Part shown: one piece after another, positions 7,258-16,288 of the stretch
Position numbering within the stretch: the stretch's first letter is position 1
Layout of the letters: each line of letters opens with the position of its first letter
Source of the DNA: Firmicutes bacterium UBA4916
GTDB lineage: Bacteria > Bacillota > Clostridia > Tissierellales > Tepidimicrobiaceae
DNA: 37,733 nucleotides
Direction: 5' to 3'
Assembly (NCBI GenBank): GCA_002398845.1
Contig: DHBY01000035.1
Coordinates: forward strand, 1 to 37,733
The notes under the pieces: generated by a model
Told to the model about the DNA's origin: nothing
What the model saw: the letters and a program-made list of their open reading frames with translations, nothing else
Database searches by the model: none
Position numbers and translations under genes: made by a program

Positions 7258-7295
7258 AAGCAGAAGAATATTCAAATATTCTTCTGCTTTCATTC
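7252..7295. terminator. Bidirectional terminator between ygjP-like and degV-like genes
   Basis: A perfect 20-base inverted repeat (7252-7271 and 7276-7295) with loop TCAA. It includes the stop codon of the YgjP-like gene and lies just after the stop of the convergent DegV gene. Confidence 0.85.
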
Positions 7296-7300
7296 ATTTA

Positions 7301-8155
7301 TCAGATTATTTGAACAGCAATACCTATAGTTCCAGGTCCAGTGTGAACTCCTAGTGCCGGGCTTATTTGACCATCAGTATATATATTACAATATGGAAGT
7401 AGGGGCATTAGGGTTTCTTTTATTTGATTAGCTCTTTTTTCAGCACTACCATGAACAATTGCAATATTATATTTTTTGGAATTACCTGCAAAGTTTACTG
7501 CTAGATCCATTGCTTTTTTGAAAGCTCTTTTTCTACCTAAGGCTTTTGATACAGTATAATAAATTCCATCTTCATTACAAGAGATTATGGGTTTTAAGTT
7601 TAAGGCTGATCCTAAAGCTGAGGCAACTAATCCAATTCTACCTCCTTTTTTGAGGTATTCTAAAGTGTCTACATAAAAGAAGATTTTACACTTTGAAACA
7701 TTTTCAGAAACAGTCTTAATAAGTGTGTCCCAATTCATTCCTTCTTTAATATATTCAGCAGCTTGTATAGCATTAAAGCCGCTACCTATGCCAATATTTT
7801 TAGTATCCAATACAAAGATATCTAATCCCTCATATTGGCTTCCTAATAATCTTATAGAATTATATGTTCCGCTCAACCCACTGGAAATAGTAACAGCTAG
7901 GACTTTTTCATATCCATCGGCTTTAATTCTATCAAACATAGCATTGATTTCTCCACCACCTGGTAATGAAGTGGTTGGTATTTCAATATCTAATCTTTCA
8001 TATACTTCTTGAGCTGTAATATCCACACCATCGGAATACTCCTTATCTTTATAAATTATTTTTAAAGGGATAACATACATATTGTATTTTTTAACAAGTT
8101 GTGACGGTACATCAACACAAGAGTCTACCAAAATTGCAATTTTTTCACTATTCAT
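7301..8155 (-). CDS. DegV family fatty-acid-binding protein
   Basis: A DegV/FakB-type protein (284 residues) that binds a fatty acid and presents it to a FakA-type kinase in phospholipid recycling. Visible features are the N-terminal strand IAILVDSCVDVP, the ligand-contact segment TTSLPGGGEINAMF, the family hallmark ISSGLSGTYNS, and the C-terminal VHTGPGTIGIAV, where the conserved HxGPG segment lies. I start it at the ATG at 8155 because GGAGG stands 8 bases upstream; the longer frame from a TTG at 8170 would consume that SD. The start overlaps the last 8 bases of the upstream DUF1836 gene, so the two are co-translated. No FakA gene is in the window. The substrate is inferred from the family. 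Confidence 0.9.
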   Translation of the reverse strand: MNSEKIAILVDSCVDVPSQLVKKYNMYVIPLKIIYKDKEYSDGVDITAQEVYERLDIEIPTTSLPGGGEINAMFDRIKADGYEKVLAVTISSGLSGTYNSIRLLGSQYEGLDIFVLDTKNIGIGSGFNAIQAAEYIKEGMNWDTLIKTVSENVSKCKIFFYVDTLEYLKKGGRIGLVASALGSALNLKPIISCNEDGIYYTVSKALGRKRAFKKAMDLAVNFAGNSKKYNIAIVHGSAEKRANQIKETLMPLLPYCNIYTDGQISPALGVHTGPGTIGIAVQII

Positions 8156-8708
8156 TTTTAAATCCTCCAATATATTTTTTTTCTAGCCCAACGGTTTTTT
8201 CTGCGATGGTTTTGCTTGCAAAAGCCATAGTAGCTGTTTTAACTGCTAAATTTTCGAAGTTAATATCTGTATCCAAAGGAATACATTTAGATTCAGAATT
8301 AATTTGGCTTATAATGTACTTAAAAGCCTTTTCTTGTTCTTCGCAAAATAAATTATATGCGCCTTTTTTTCCATTAATTCTAGCTTGAAAAATTATACCA
8401 TCTCGTACTTCCTCTATAGTCACAACTTGTTTTAAAATAGAAATGGCAATTAAATATGCTAAGTGAACTTTGTTATATCTCTTTTTTACTGGTTTAGGAA
8501 TTAATTTTAATTTTACATAATTATTAACCATGGAAGGGGTAATGATTTTTTTATTAGGCTCATCTGAGAAAATACGTATGTTTTTTTCTATAAAACTGAC
8601 AACTTGATCCATATACAATTCTATGTCTGGAAGCTCTTCCCAACGTGGAATATGGTATTTTGAAATATCTTCATTCCATTTTATTAATTCCTTTTGAATA
8701 TCCATCAT
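8148..8708 (-). CDS. DUF1836 protein, putative MerR-like HTH regulator
   Basis: A 186-residue DUF1836 protein. The central part contains the family's recognisable winged-helix-like stretch, ITPSMVNNYVKLKLIPKP followed by KKRYNKVHLAYLIAISILKQ, which resembles the MerR recognition helix and wing. It is therefore probably a DNA-binding regulator, but no target is established. It overlaps the DegV gene start and is divergent from topB. Its upstream region contains a 21-base palindrome and a repeated half-site (8748-8787), consistent with autoregulation. The start could be either of two adjacent codons (MM); the TGATG cluster upstream makes the exact start uncertain by one residue. No membrane segment or signal is present. 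Confidence 0.8.
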   Translation of the reverse strand: MMDIQKELIKWNEDISKYHIPRWEELPDIELYMDQVVSFIEKNIRIFSDEPNKKIITPSMVNNYVKLKLIPKPVKKRYNKVHLAYLIAISILKQVVTIEEVRDGIIFQARINGKKGAYNLFCEEQEKAFKYIISQINSESKCIPLDTDINFENLAVKTATMAFASKTIAEKTVGLEKKYIGGFKNE

Positions 8709-8747
8709 GAAATCATCTCGCTTTAATATTTTAACTATATATTAAAC

Positions 8748-8787
8748 TAGTTATTATAATAAGTCAATATAGTTATTATAACTATAT
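8748..8787. promoter_or_regulatory. Palindrome and repeated half-site upstream of the DUF1836 gene
   Basis: A perfect odd-length palindrome spans 8767-8787, centred on 8777 (core ATAGTTAT-T-ATAACTAT). The 11-mer TAGTTATTATA occurs at 8748-8758 and again at 8770-8780, 22 bases apart and so on about the same face of the helix. Position next to a putative HTH gene suggests an operator. The DNA is very AT-rich, so moderate caution is needed. Confidence 0.4.
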
Positions 8788-8872
8788 AAAGTAATTATAG
8801 TAGCTAGACATTGCTTTTAATAAACATAGAAACAAATACCGGAACTTATAGGGCTTGTTTGCACATATAGTA

Positions 8873-8881
8873 TGATATAAT
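8873..8881 (+). promoter_or_regulatory. Extended -10 promoter for topB
   Basis: TGATATAAT (TG-N-TATAAT) gives a strong extended -10. A poor -35 (TTGTTT at 8855-8860) lies 15 bases upstream of the hexamer. This would place transcription start near 8888, about 78 bases before topB. Confidence 0.45.
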
Positions 8882-8965
8882 ATCAAGCATATAAAATGTT
8901 TTATAGAATTATAGAAAAACTTATTGTTTAAAATACAACAGGGAAACAAATGAAAGGATGTTAAG

Positions 8966-11152
8966 ATGAGTAAAATATTGGTATTAGCAGAGAAACCTTC
9001 TGTAGGTAGGGATATAGCAAGGGTTTTAAAATGTAATAAAAAATCCAATGGTTATATGGAAGGGGATAGATATATTGTTACTTGGGCCTTAGGTCATTTG
9101 GTAACTATAGCTGATCCTGAAGGTTATGATAAAAAATATAAGGATTGGAGAATTGAGGATTTACCTATGTTACCTTCCTATTTAAAACTTGTAGTTATAA
9201 AACAAAGTAGCAAACAGTTTCACACAGTGAAAAAACAGATGAGTAGGAAAGATGTATCTGAAATTGTCATTGCCACAGATGCTGGCAGGGAGGGAGAACT
9301 TGTTGCCAGATGGATTATAGAAAAGGTCGGTGTGAATAAACCTATTAAGCGACTTTGGATATCTTCTGTTACAGACAAGGCTATAATAGATGGATTTAAC
9401 AATTTAAAGTCTGGTAAATCCTATGAAAGTTTATATGAATCAGCAGTAGCTAGGGCAGAGGCAGATTGGGTAGTAGGCATTAATGCTACTCGTGCTTTGA
9501 CTTGTAAGTATAATGCTCAACTTTCATGTGGTAGAGTCCAAACTCCAACTCTTGCCATGATTGCACAAAGGGAAGAAGAAATAAGAAACTTTAAGGCAAA
9601 GGAGTATTATGGAATTACTGCTATTGTTAATAATTTAAAATTAACATGGCAGGATAGCAAAACCAAAGATACAAGAACCTTTGATAAAAGCAAATCTGAT
9701 GAGCTTTTAAAAAATATAAAAGGGAAAGATGGTAAAGTTATAGATGTAAATAAAGTAGATAAAAAAGCTTTTCCACCTAAATTATATGATTTAACAGAGC
9801 TGCAAAGGGATGCAAATAAGATTTTTAATTATTCTGCAAAGGAAACTTTGTCTATTATGCAAAGATTATATGAAAGACATAAGATATTAACCTATCCAAG
9901 AACTGATTCTAGGTATATTACCAATGATGTAGTTGCTACTTTAGAAGATAGAGTTAAAGCTTGTAACATAGGCCCTTATAGTAAAATAGCTTCTAAAATT
10001 TTAACAAAGGCTATAAAAGGAAACAAATCCTTTGTAGATAATAGCAAAGTAACAGATCATCATGCCATTATTCCAACGGAAGAGATGGTACCTTTAAGTG
10101 AACTAAATGATAAGGAAAGAAGAATATATGATTTAGTAGTGAAACGATTTTTAGCGGTTCTTTATCCTCCTTTTGAATATGAGCAGACAACTGTAAGAGC
10201 AAAAATAGGTGATGAAATTTTTGTTGCAAAAGGTAAGAGAGTTATAACACCAGGTTGGAAAGAAGTTTATTCAAATGATTACGAGGACGATGAAGATGAT
10301 GATATCTCCGAACAAAGATTACCAGTAATAAATAAGGGAGATAAATTAAAGGTTTCTTCTGTTCAGCAGACTAAAGGGAAAACTAATCCACCGGCATATT
10401 TTAATGAAGGGACCCTATTATCAGCCATGGAAAACCCAAAAAAATACATGGCAGGTGAAAGTAAGGATTTAATTAAAATAATTGGAGAAACAGGTGGTAT
10501 TGGAACTGTAGCTACAAGGGCAGATATTATTGAGAAACTATTTAACACCTTTTTGATTGAGAAAAGGGGTAAGGATATATTCATTACTTCTAAAGGCAAG
10601 CAACTTTTAGATTTAGTACCAGAGGATTTAAAATCTCCAGCTTTAACGGCTGAATGGGAACAAAAATTAAGTGCTATAGCTAATGGGAAACTCAATAGGA
10701 AGGCTTTCATAAATGAAATGAAAGAATACTCAAAGGCCATTGTAAAAGAAATAAAAAATAGCGATCAAGTATATAGACATGATAATTTAACAAGAAACAA
10801 ATGTCCTGAATGTGGTAAGTATATGTTAGAGGTAAAGAGCAAAAGGGGAAAGTTGTATATTTGCCAAGATAGAGAATGTGGGCATAAGGAAAATATTTCA
10901 AAATTCACAAATGCTAGATGTCCTAAATGTAGAAAGAGATTAGAATTACGTGGACAAGGAGAAGGTCAAATATTTACTTGCAGTTGCGGGTATAGGGAAA
11001 AACTTTCTACATTTAATGAGAGGAGAAAAAAAGAGAAGAATAGACCTTCAAAAAAGGATGTATCCAGATATATGAAAGAACAGAAAAAGTTAAACAATGA
11101 GCCAATTAACACTGAATTAGCAGATGCTTTAGCAAAACTTAAACTGAAATAA
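8966..11152 (+). CDS. topB: DNA topoisomerase III (type IA)
   Basis: A 728-residue type IA topoisomerase that passes single strands to relax or decatenate DNA, often with RecQ. An N-terminal Toprim domain carries LAEKPSVGRDIA and DAGREGE. The catalytic Tyr310 lies in LTYPRTDSRY. The central domain includes DHHAIIPTE and GIGTVATRADIIEKL. The C-terminus has two zinc-ribbon-like units, CPECGKYML...CQDRECG and CPKCRKRLEL...CSCG. A basic tail follows. The length is typical for a clostridial TopB with an added zinc region, which some TopB proteins lack. The SD AAGGATG precedes the ATG. It is a single-gene transcript, divergent from DUF1836 and convergent with the M16C gene. A recQ gene lies 5 kb downstream, a possible functional partner. 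Confidence 0.96.
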   Translation: MSKILVLAEKPSVGRDIARVLKCNKKSNGYMEGDRYIVTWALGHLVTIADPEGYDKKYKDWRIEDLPMLPSYLKLVVIKQSSKQFHTVKKQMSRKDVSEIVIATDAGREGELVARWIIEKVGVNKPIKRLWISSVTDKAIIDGFNNLKSGKSYESLYESAVARAEADWVVGINATRALTCKYNAQLSCGRVQTPTLAMIAQREEEIRNFKAKEYYGITAIVNNLKLTWQDSKTKDTRTFDKSKSDELLKNIKGKDGKVIDVNKVDKKAFPPKLYDLTELQRDANKIFNYSAKETLSIMQRLYERHKILTYPRTDSRYITNDVVATLEDRVKACNIGPYSKIASKILTKAIKGNKSFVDNSKVTDHHAIIPTEEMVPLSELNDKERRIYDLVVKRFLAVLYPPFEYEQTTVRAKIGDEIFVAKGKRVITPGWKEVYSNDYEDDEDDDISEQRLPVINKGDKLKVSSVQQTKGKTNPPAYFNEGTLLSAMENPKKYMAGESKDLIKIIGETGGIGTVATRADIIEKLFNTFLIEKRGKDIFITSKGKQLLDLVPEDLKSPALTAEWEQKLSAIANGKLNRKAFINEMKEYSKAIVKEIKNSDQVYRHDNLTRNKCPECGKYMLEVKSKRGKLYICQDRECGHKENISKFTNARCPKCRKRLELRGQGEGQIFTCSCGYREKLSTFNERRKKEKNRPSKKDVSRYMKEQKKLNNEPINTELADALAKLKLK

Positions 11153-11177
11153 TATCTTAAATTAAAGTAATAAAATA

Positions 11178-11206
11178 GTCAAAGGATCTAATCTTGATCC
11201 TTTGAC
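11178..11206. terminator. Hairpin terminator between topB and the M16C gene
   Basis: An 11-bp perfect stem, GTCAAAGGATC at 11178-11188 with its complement at 11196-11206, and a 7-base loop. On the minus strand it is followed by TATTTTATT, a better U-tract than on the plus strand, so it probably ends the M16C operon and may also serve topB. Confidence 0.7.
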
Positions 11207-11217
11207 CCATTTAATAT

Positions 11218-14139
11218 TTATTTATTCAATTTAACCAATTTATTAAATATCTCTTCATTTTCTCTTATTTTATTTTCATTACCTAATACACATAAATAGT
11301 CTTCTTTCATCGTATCCTCAAGAAGAGGAGAAAATGCCTTGATATCTTCAAGTTTTGTACTTAAAACTTCCTCTCTGGTTTTTTGGATATCATTCTGGCT
11401 AATATTTGATATATATCTAGTTGTGGCTATTTGTCCCTTCATATGTGGTGTCATAGCAGGGTCTAATCGGCTTATGGAGCCTATAATATAGGTTGTTAGT
11501 TCATCTACATCTATATCTAAGTTTTTGATATAATCTGCCATTCCATCATAAGCTTTTAAGGTTTCTTTGAGATTGGGATCGCGATAGGAAAAGGTGGTTA
11601 TATTCCCCGCTCTATTAAAGGCTATACCTGCACCATAGGCTCCTCCCTGTGCTCTGATTCTATTGTGAAGATAATCTCCGTTTAAAATAGTAGCTAGAAC
11701 TCGCATGCTGCCATTGTAGCTATAGCCTAGTTTTTTAAAATTATAGCCTTTAGATACATATTGAACATTGGCAGATGAAAGTATTCCTTCATTTAATTTT
11801 GTTTCAAAAAAGCTATACTCTTTAGGTTCTAATTTTTCTTTATTAAGTTTTTCCGTTATAATTTTTAAATTATCTTTAATAATGGAAAAATCTTCTTTAT
11901 CCCCTGTAAAAGATATAATTAAATTATTGATATTAAATATACTATCGTAAACCCTATTAAGATTGGATAAAATCTCTCCACTATTATTATCAAATTTTTC
12001 AAGAATGTCTGAAATAAACCAGTAGAAATCCAATCCTTTTAATTTTTCTCTATACTTTCCCGAAGGTGAAAAATAAGATCCAACTCTTTGAGAAGCTATA
12101 GAATGGCCTATATCAAATATATTCATCTCTATTCTAGATTTTATTTGCTGCATTATCTCTTTAATTCGTTTTTCATCCTCTATCTTTGATTCTAAAATCA
12201 ACTCAGATATAAGTTCCATTAGCTTAATTATATTGTTTCCTATGGCCTTACCTTTGACGATGAATTTAGGATAATATATATTATCACTGTGGCCTTCAGT
12301 ATATACATCTGTATTAAAATCAATGCCTCCAGTATTTATATATATTTCATTTGAAAGTTCCGAGTAAGTTTTAGTCTTTGTATCTATCTTCCCTATAATT
12401 CCCGAGAGCAGAGTAATATAAGGAATTAGCTCTTCATCAATCATATCTATATTAAAATAAAGGTCTACATAGGCAATTTTGCTTGTAAATATATTATGGA
12501 AAAGTAAAGTAGTATTTCCATCTTTAAATATCTCCTGAGGAATGATTTCAGCCTTAGGTTCTACGTCAGATATAGAAAGTTTAGGAATAGTAGCTTTATC
12601 TTCTGACGTATCCTCTGATACTTGCATTTCTTTAAGTTTTTTATTTTCTGCAATCAATTCTTGAATTTCTTTTTCAGTTAGGGAGTTTTTATATTTAGCC
12701 AATTTTTCTTCTAAAATTCTGTTCTTTTCTTCCCCTAAACCTTTTTTAGGACTTATCATAACTAAGGAACTGTGGGTATTATGTATAATATACTGTTCAA
12801 TGAATTTTTCAAAGTAATCTGTATCTATATTGGATTTTAATCTATCTAAAGTTTCTTCATATTGAAGATGGGTTGTAGGTCCACCATCATATAGCCAACT
12901 ATCCAAGGATTGTATATTATAAATTATACCCTTAGTTGGGAATCTGGAGGCTTCACGTAAATTATATTCTACTATATTGACACAGGCTTCGATTAACTTT
13001 TTATCAATTCCTTTTTGAACCAGATTGTTTAGGGTTTCAAAGATGATCTTTTCAAACTGCTCTTTTTTGTCTATAGATGTATTTTTAGAGACAATACCAA
13101 AGCCTATTTGTGATCCACCAGTATTTATAGGGAATATATCCTCCCCAATTCCTGCATTAATTAATGCCTTTTTAAGTGGAGCTGCAGGGAATTCAATTAA
13201 TAATTGTCCTAATATAGCCGACATTAAGTAGATTTCGGGATCTTTATTTTGGCCTAGTACAAAGTTTAGACTTAAATAATCTCTGTTTTCATCACTTTCA
13301 TCCTTTCCAATTGGATAGTAAGCTTTTAGCTCACTTTTCTCTTTGAAAGGTTCTTGAAACTTAATAGATGAATCTACCTGGGCTTTATCAAAATTAGATA
13401 GATAGTTTTCATTTATAAAGGATAGTTGCTTTTCAACATCCCCATTGCCATAAAGGTATATATAGCTATTGGAAGGATGATAGAATTTCCTATGGAAGTC
13501 CAAAAACTCTTCATAGCTAAGCTCAGGAATAATATCAGGATTTCCACCAGAGGAATATTGATAACAAGTATCTGGATAAAGGGACTTACCTATATTTTCC
13601 TCCAAAATTCTCTCTGGGGATGAGTAAGCCCCCTGCATTTCATTATAGACAACACCTTTTATTCCAAGTTTATCTTCCTTATTAAACAATTCATAGTGCC
13701 AGCCTTCCTGCATGAATATTTCAGGGATTTGGTATATCTTTGGATAAAGAACTGCATCTAAATATACATCCATTAGATTGAAGAAATCCTTTTCGTTTCT
13801 ACTGGCTAAAGGATATAAAGTTTTATCGCTAAAGGTCATTGCATTTATAAAGGTCTGTAGAGAGCCTTTGACCATATCCATAAAGGGTTCCTTAGTTGTA
13901 TATTTTCTAGAACCTGATAAAACACAATGCTCAATTATGTGAGGGACTCCTGTGCTATCTGATGGCGGTGTTCTAAAGCCTATAGAGAAAACTTTATTAT
14001 CATCATCATTTTCTAAATGTAACAACCTAGCACCAGATTTTTCATGGTAAAATACCCTTGCAGTGGATTGTATTTCATTTATTTCATATTCTTCCATTAA
14101 TCTAAATCCATAGTAAATTTTATTTATTTCAAAACCCAT
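11218..14139 (-). CDS. M16C zinc peptidase (PreP/CYM1-like)
   Basis: A 973-residue M16C metallopeptidase. The inverted zinc motif HxxEH is H67-I-I-E70-H71, and the third ligand is Glu167 in GVVYNEMQGAY. Downstream lie the paired M16 lobes with a long helical hinge (about residues 480-530, rich in Glu/Lys) and C-terminal M16-like domain with GGAYGAG and SYRDPN. M16C enzymes (mitochondrial PreP, bacterial homologues) enclose and degrade unstructured peptides up to about 65 residues. Length matches the family. There is no signal peptide, so it is likely cytoplasmic. The SD GAGGAGG lies about 7 bases before the ATG. It begins 16 bases after the metallophosphoesterase lipoprotein gene and is probably co-transcribed with it. 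Confidence 0.93.
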   Translation of the reverse strand: MGFEINKIYYGFRLMEEYEINEIQSTARVFYHEKSGARLLHLENDDDNKVFSIGFRTPPSDSTGVPHIIEHCVLSGSRKYTTKEPFMDMVKGSLQTFINAMTFSDKTLYPLASRNEKDFFNLMDVYLDAVLYPKIYQIPEIFMQEGWHYELFNKEDKLGIKGVVYNEMQGAYSSPERILEENIGKSLYPDTCYQYSSGGNPDIIPELSYEEFLDFHRKFYHPSNSYIYLYGNGDVEKQLSFINENYLSNFDKAQVDSSIKFQEPFKEKSELKAYYPIGKDESDENRDYLSLNFVLGQNKDPEIYLMSAILGQLLIEFPAAPLKKALINAGIGEDIFPINTGGSQIGFGIVSKNTSIDKKEQFEKIIFETLNNLVQKGIDKKLIEACVNIVEYNLREASRFPTKGIIYNIQSLDSWLYDGGPTTHLQYEETLDRLKSNIDTDYFEKFIEQYIIHNTHSSLVMISPKKGLGEEKNRILEEKLAKYKNSLTEKEIQELIAENKKLKEMQVSEDTSEDKATIPKLSISDVEPKAEIIPQEIFKDGNTTLLFHNIFTSKIAYVDLYFNIDMIDEELIPYITLLSGIIGKIDTKTKTYSELSNEIYINTGGIDFNTDVYTEGHSDNIYYPKFIVKGKAIGNNIIKLMELISELILESKIEDEKRIKEIMQQIKSRIEMNIFDIGHSIASQRVGSYFSPSGKYREKLKGLDFYWFISDILEKFDNNSGEILSNLNRVYDSIFNINNLIISFTGDKEDFSIIKDNLKIITEKLNKEKLEPKEYSFFETKLNEGILSSANVQYVSKGYNFKKLGYSYNGSMRVLATILNGDYLHNRIRAQGGAYGAGIAFNRAGNITTFSYRDPNLKETLKAYDGMADYIKNLDIDVDELTTYIIGSISRLDPAMTPHMKGQIATTRYISNISQNDIQKTREEVLSTKLEDIKAFSPLLEDTMKEDYLCVLGNENKIRENEEIFNKLVKLNK

Positions 14140-14155
14140 ATTTTTCCTCCTCTAA

Positions 14156-15511
14156 TTAATTTTTGTTTAAAGATATTGGAATAAATAATTTATTATTATC
14201 GGTTTTTTGATCATTAAACATACTTAAAGCATAATCCCTTATAAAATTGGGAGCAGAGGCTTGCAATAGTTTAAATCCCTCTGTATCAAAGATATCATGC
14301 AGCATATCATTTCTAAAACCCCCAAAATAATTTAAATTTAGTACAGAGATGGTTTCAGATATGGCTGTCATTTCTTCATCGGAATATTTACTGATTTCAA
14401 GTAGAGAATCATAATATTTATCATAGCTTCGTCGTTGGAAGAAATTCCTGGAATATTCTTTAAAATTAATCAGGTTTTCATCTTTGATCTTGTTTTCTTT
14501 TGCCCAACCCTCCATATCAATTCTATTTGTACGGTAATCATAGCCTTTATCAGGTAAGAATTTCAAAACCCCATATTGATTTGGGTAGGCAATTAAGCAG
14601 GATGTGGCAATATCATAAATTGTTTTATCCTCTTCTTTATGGAATTTAATATCCTGTAAATGTATATGTCCAGTTAGCACTATTTCTATTTCACAATCTT
14701 TAAATACTTTTATGGCCTCTTTATGATTTTCAATGGTATAGTCCTGATTTACTAATTTACTGTGGTCTATTAGGCTATGATGCATTGCTGCTATAAGCTT
14801 TGCATTGTTTTCTTTGGCTAAATTGCTACACTCTTTTATCCATTCAAGGGTTTTTGCAGGAATTTCTCCTCCCATTTCTGGTGAATCCCTTACCTTATTA
14901 CGTTTATATTTAGCAGAATCAAGCATTAATAACCATATATCTTCTGAAGGGGTTACAAGATAGCTTAGAGAGTTTTTGTCTCTAGATAGGGCATCTTTAT
15001 AACCATAAGGGGCATATATATCTCTAAATTCATCGTTGGTTATGGAATCGATTTTAATCAATTCATCTCCAACATAGTTTCTAGCCCAAGGGTTTTCTAT
15101 ATCGTGGTTTCCGGGAATTACAAAAACACAAGTACCCAATCTTTTAATAGCCTTTAGTTTTTCTGCAAATTCTAAATGGCTTTCTCTTTCTCCGTTACCT
15201 GTTAAATCCCCAGAAACAATTAAAATATCTGGGTTTTTATTTTTTATATCCCTAGTAAATGCATCTATTATTTCTCCAGAATAATGCAACAGTTTACCAT
15301 CACCTGTATTAAGGAAGTTTTCAAATGCTTTTCCGTCATCATAGGTTTCTTTGGAAAGATAATGAGGGTCTGAGGCAATGAAAAAGGTGATTTCTTCCCC
15401 CGATTTAATTTGGCATTTTATAGATCCACATATAAAGCTTTCTATACAACCAACTAAAGCTATTGTAAGTATCAGGGACATGAGAATAAAAAGCATTTTT
15501 TTTATTTTCAT
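14156..15511 (-). CDS. Calcineurin-like metallophosphoesterase lipoprotein
   Basis: A 451-residue secreted lipoprotein. MKIKKMLFIL then a hydrophobic stretch ends in the lipobox LVGC, so Cys22 should be lipidated and the enzyme anchored outside the membrane. The dinuclear metal-site motifs appear in order: DPH (FIASDPHYLS), GD (VSGDLTGNGE), GNHD (VIPGNHDIENP), H (AAMHHSLIDH) and GHxH (LTGHIHLQD). Substrates cannot be read from sequence; relatives act on phosphodiesters or nucleotides. The C-terminal 100 residues are helical and without a known domain. It lies immediately upstream of the M16C peptidase gene. No obvious terminator separates it from the DUF188 gene 146 bases upstream. Confidence 0.9.
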   Translation of the reverse strand: MKIKKMLFILMSLILTIALVGCIESFICGSIKCQIKSGEEITFFIASDPHYLSKETYDDGKAFENFLNTGDGKLLHYSGEIIDAFTRDIKNKNPDILIVSGDLTGNGERESHLEFAEKLKAIKRLGTCVFVIPGNHDIENPWARNYVGDELIKIDSITNDEFRDIYAPYGYKDALSRDKNSLSYLVTPSEDIWLLMLDSAKYKRNKVRDSPEMGGEIPAKTLEWIKECSNLAKENNAKLIAAMHHSLIDHSKLVNQDYTIENHKEAIKVFKDCEIEIVLTGHIHLQDIKFHKEEDKTIYDIATSCLIAYPNQYGVLKFLPDKGYDYRTNRIDMEGWAKENKIKDENLINFKEYSRNFFQRRSYDKYYDSLLEISKYSDEEMTAISETISVLNLNYFGGFRNDMLHDIFDTEGFKLLQASAPNFIRDYALSMFNDQKTDNNKLFIPISLNKN

Positions 15512-15657
15512 GAAAGTTCACCATCCTTATATTTTGGGATATTAATAAGTATCTTATTCCTATAATTGTATCATATTATTAATAGCTGGCACCATAATTG
15601 ACAATTATTTCTATAGTCCTAGTTTATAATGCTATGTTTTGTATGTTCTTATACCCA

Positions 15658-16095
15658 TTACCTAGAGTTTAGAACTAATCCTATTAAACTTTTTTCGAAT
15701 TTTTCATCTGCTGAATTATCCCTTTTTCTAAATTTAGAATATATTTTTTGTTCCCGTCGCAATTTTTGATTTATATGGCGATGGTTTAAAAGGTCATCAA
15801 TATTATAGGATGATATAATAAGCCCATTTTGATTAATACATATAGCACCTTTTGCAAGGGCCATTGCTGCAAGACCGTAATCCTGTGTAACTACGATATC
15901 GTTTTTTTCAGCATTGTTTACTATATAAAAGTCTGCACTATCCCTAGATATATCAACGGTGATAATTGTAGCATAAGAGTCTTGTATTTCATGGGCATAA
16001 TTTTTAACTAGGATAATATTTAAATCATATTCCTTAGCCACTTTAATAGCCAAATGGGTAACAGGACATCCATCAGCATCCACAAGTATTTTCAC
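15658..16095 (-). CDS. YaiI/YqxD family protein (DUF188)
   Basis: A 145-residue DUF188 protein. It begins MKILVDADGCPV, the family signature, and continues with VVTQDYGLAAMALAKGA and the basic C-terminal motif LLNHRHINQKLRREQ. The fold is PIN-like, so a nuclease role has been proposed, but the function is not established. The start is GTG at 16095, preceded by GAGGGGGTG. It is monocistronic or the first gene of a leftward group with the metallophosphoesterase. It is divergent from recQ; the 193-base gap to recQ is AT-rich and holds both promoters. Confidence 0.92.
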   Translation of the reverse strand: MKILVDADGCPVTHLAIKVAKEYDLNIILVKNYAHEIQDSYATIITVDISRDSADFYIVNNAEKNDIVVTQDYGLAAMALAKGAICINQNGLIISSYNIDDLLNHRHINQKLRREQKIYSKFRKRDNSADEKFEKSLIGLVLNSR

Positions 16096-16288
16096 AGAAA
16101 CACCCCCTCATAATTGTTACCAAAACTCACTTACTATATCATAACATAGTCTCATTTTTTAAAAGATAAAAATAGATAATTTACAAACCTGTCTATGTAA
16201 ATATGATAATTTATGATTTTATGATATTATTAATATTAAATAATTTATGATAAAAAGAGAAAAGGTAATTGGCAAAGGGGGTTGTGAA

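Noticed and set aside
10363..10901. Leftward ORFs inside topB
   Set aside because: Antisense to the conserved topoisomerase core and zinc region; no supporting signals.
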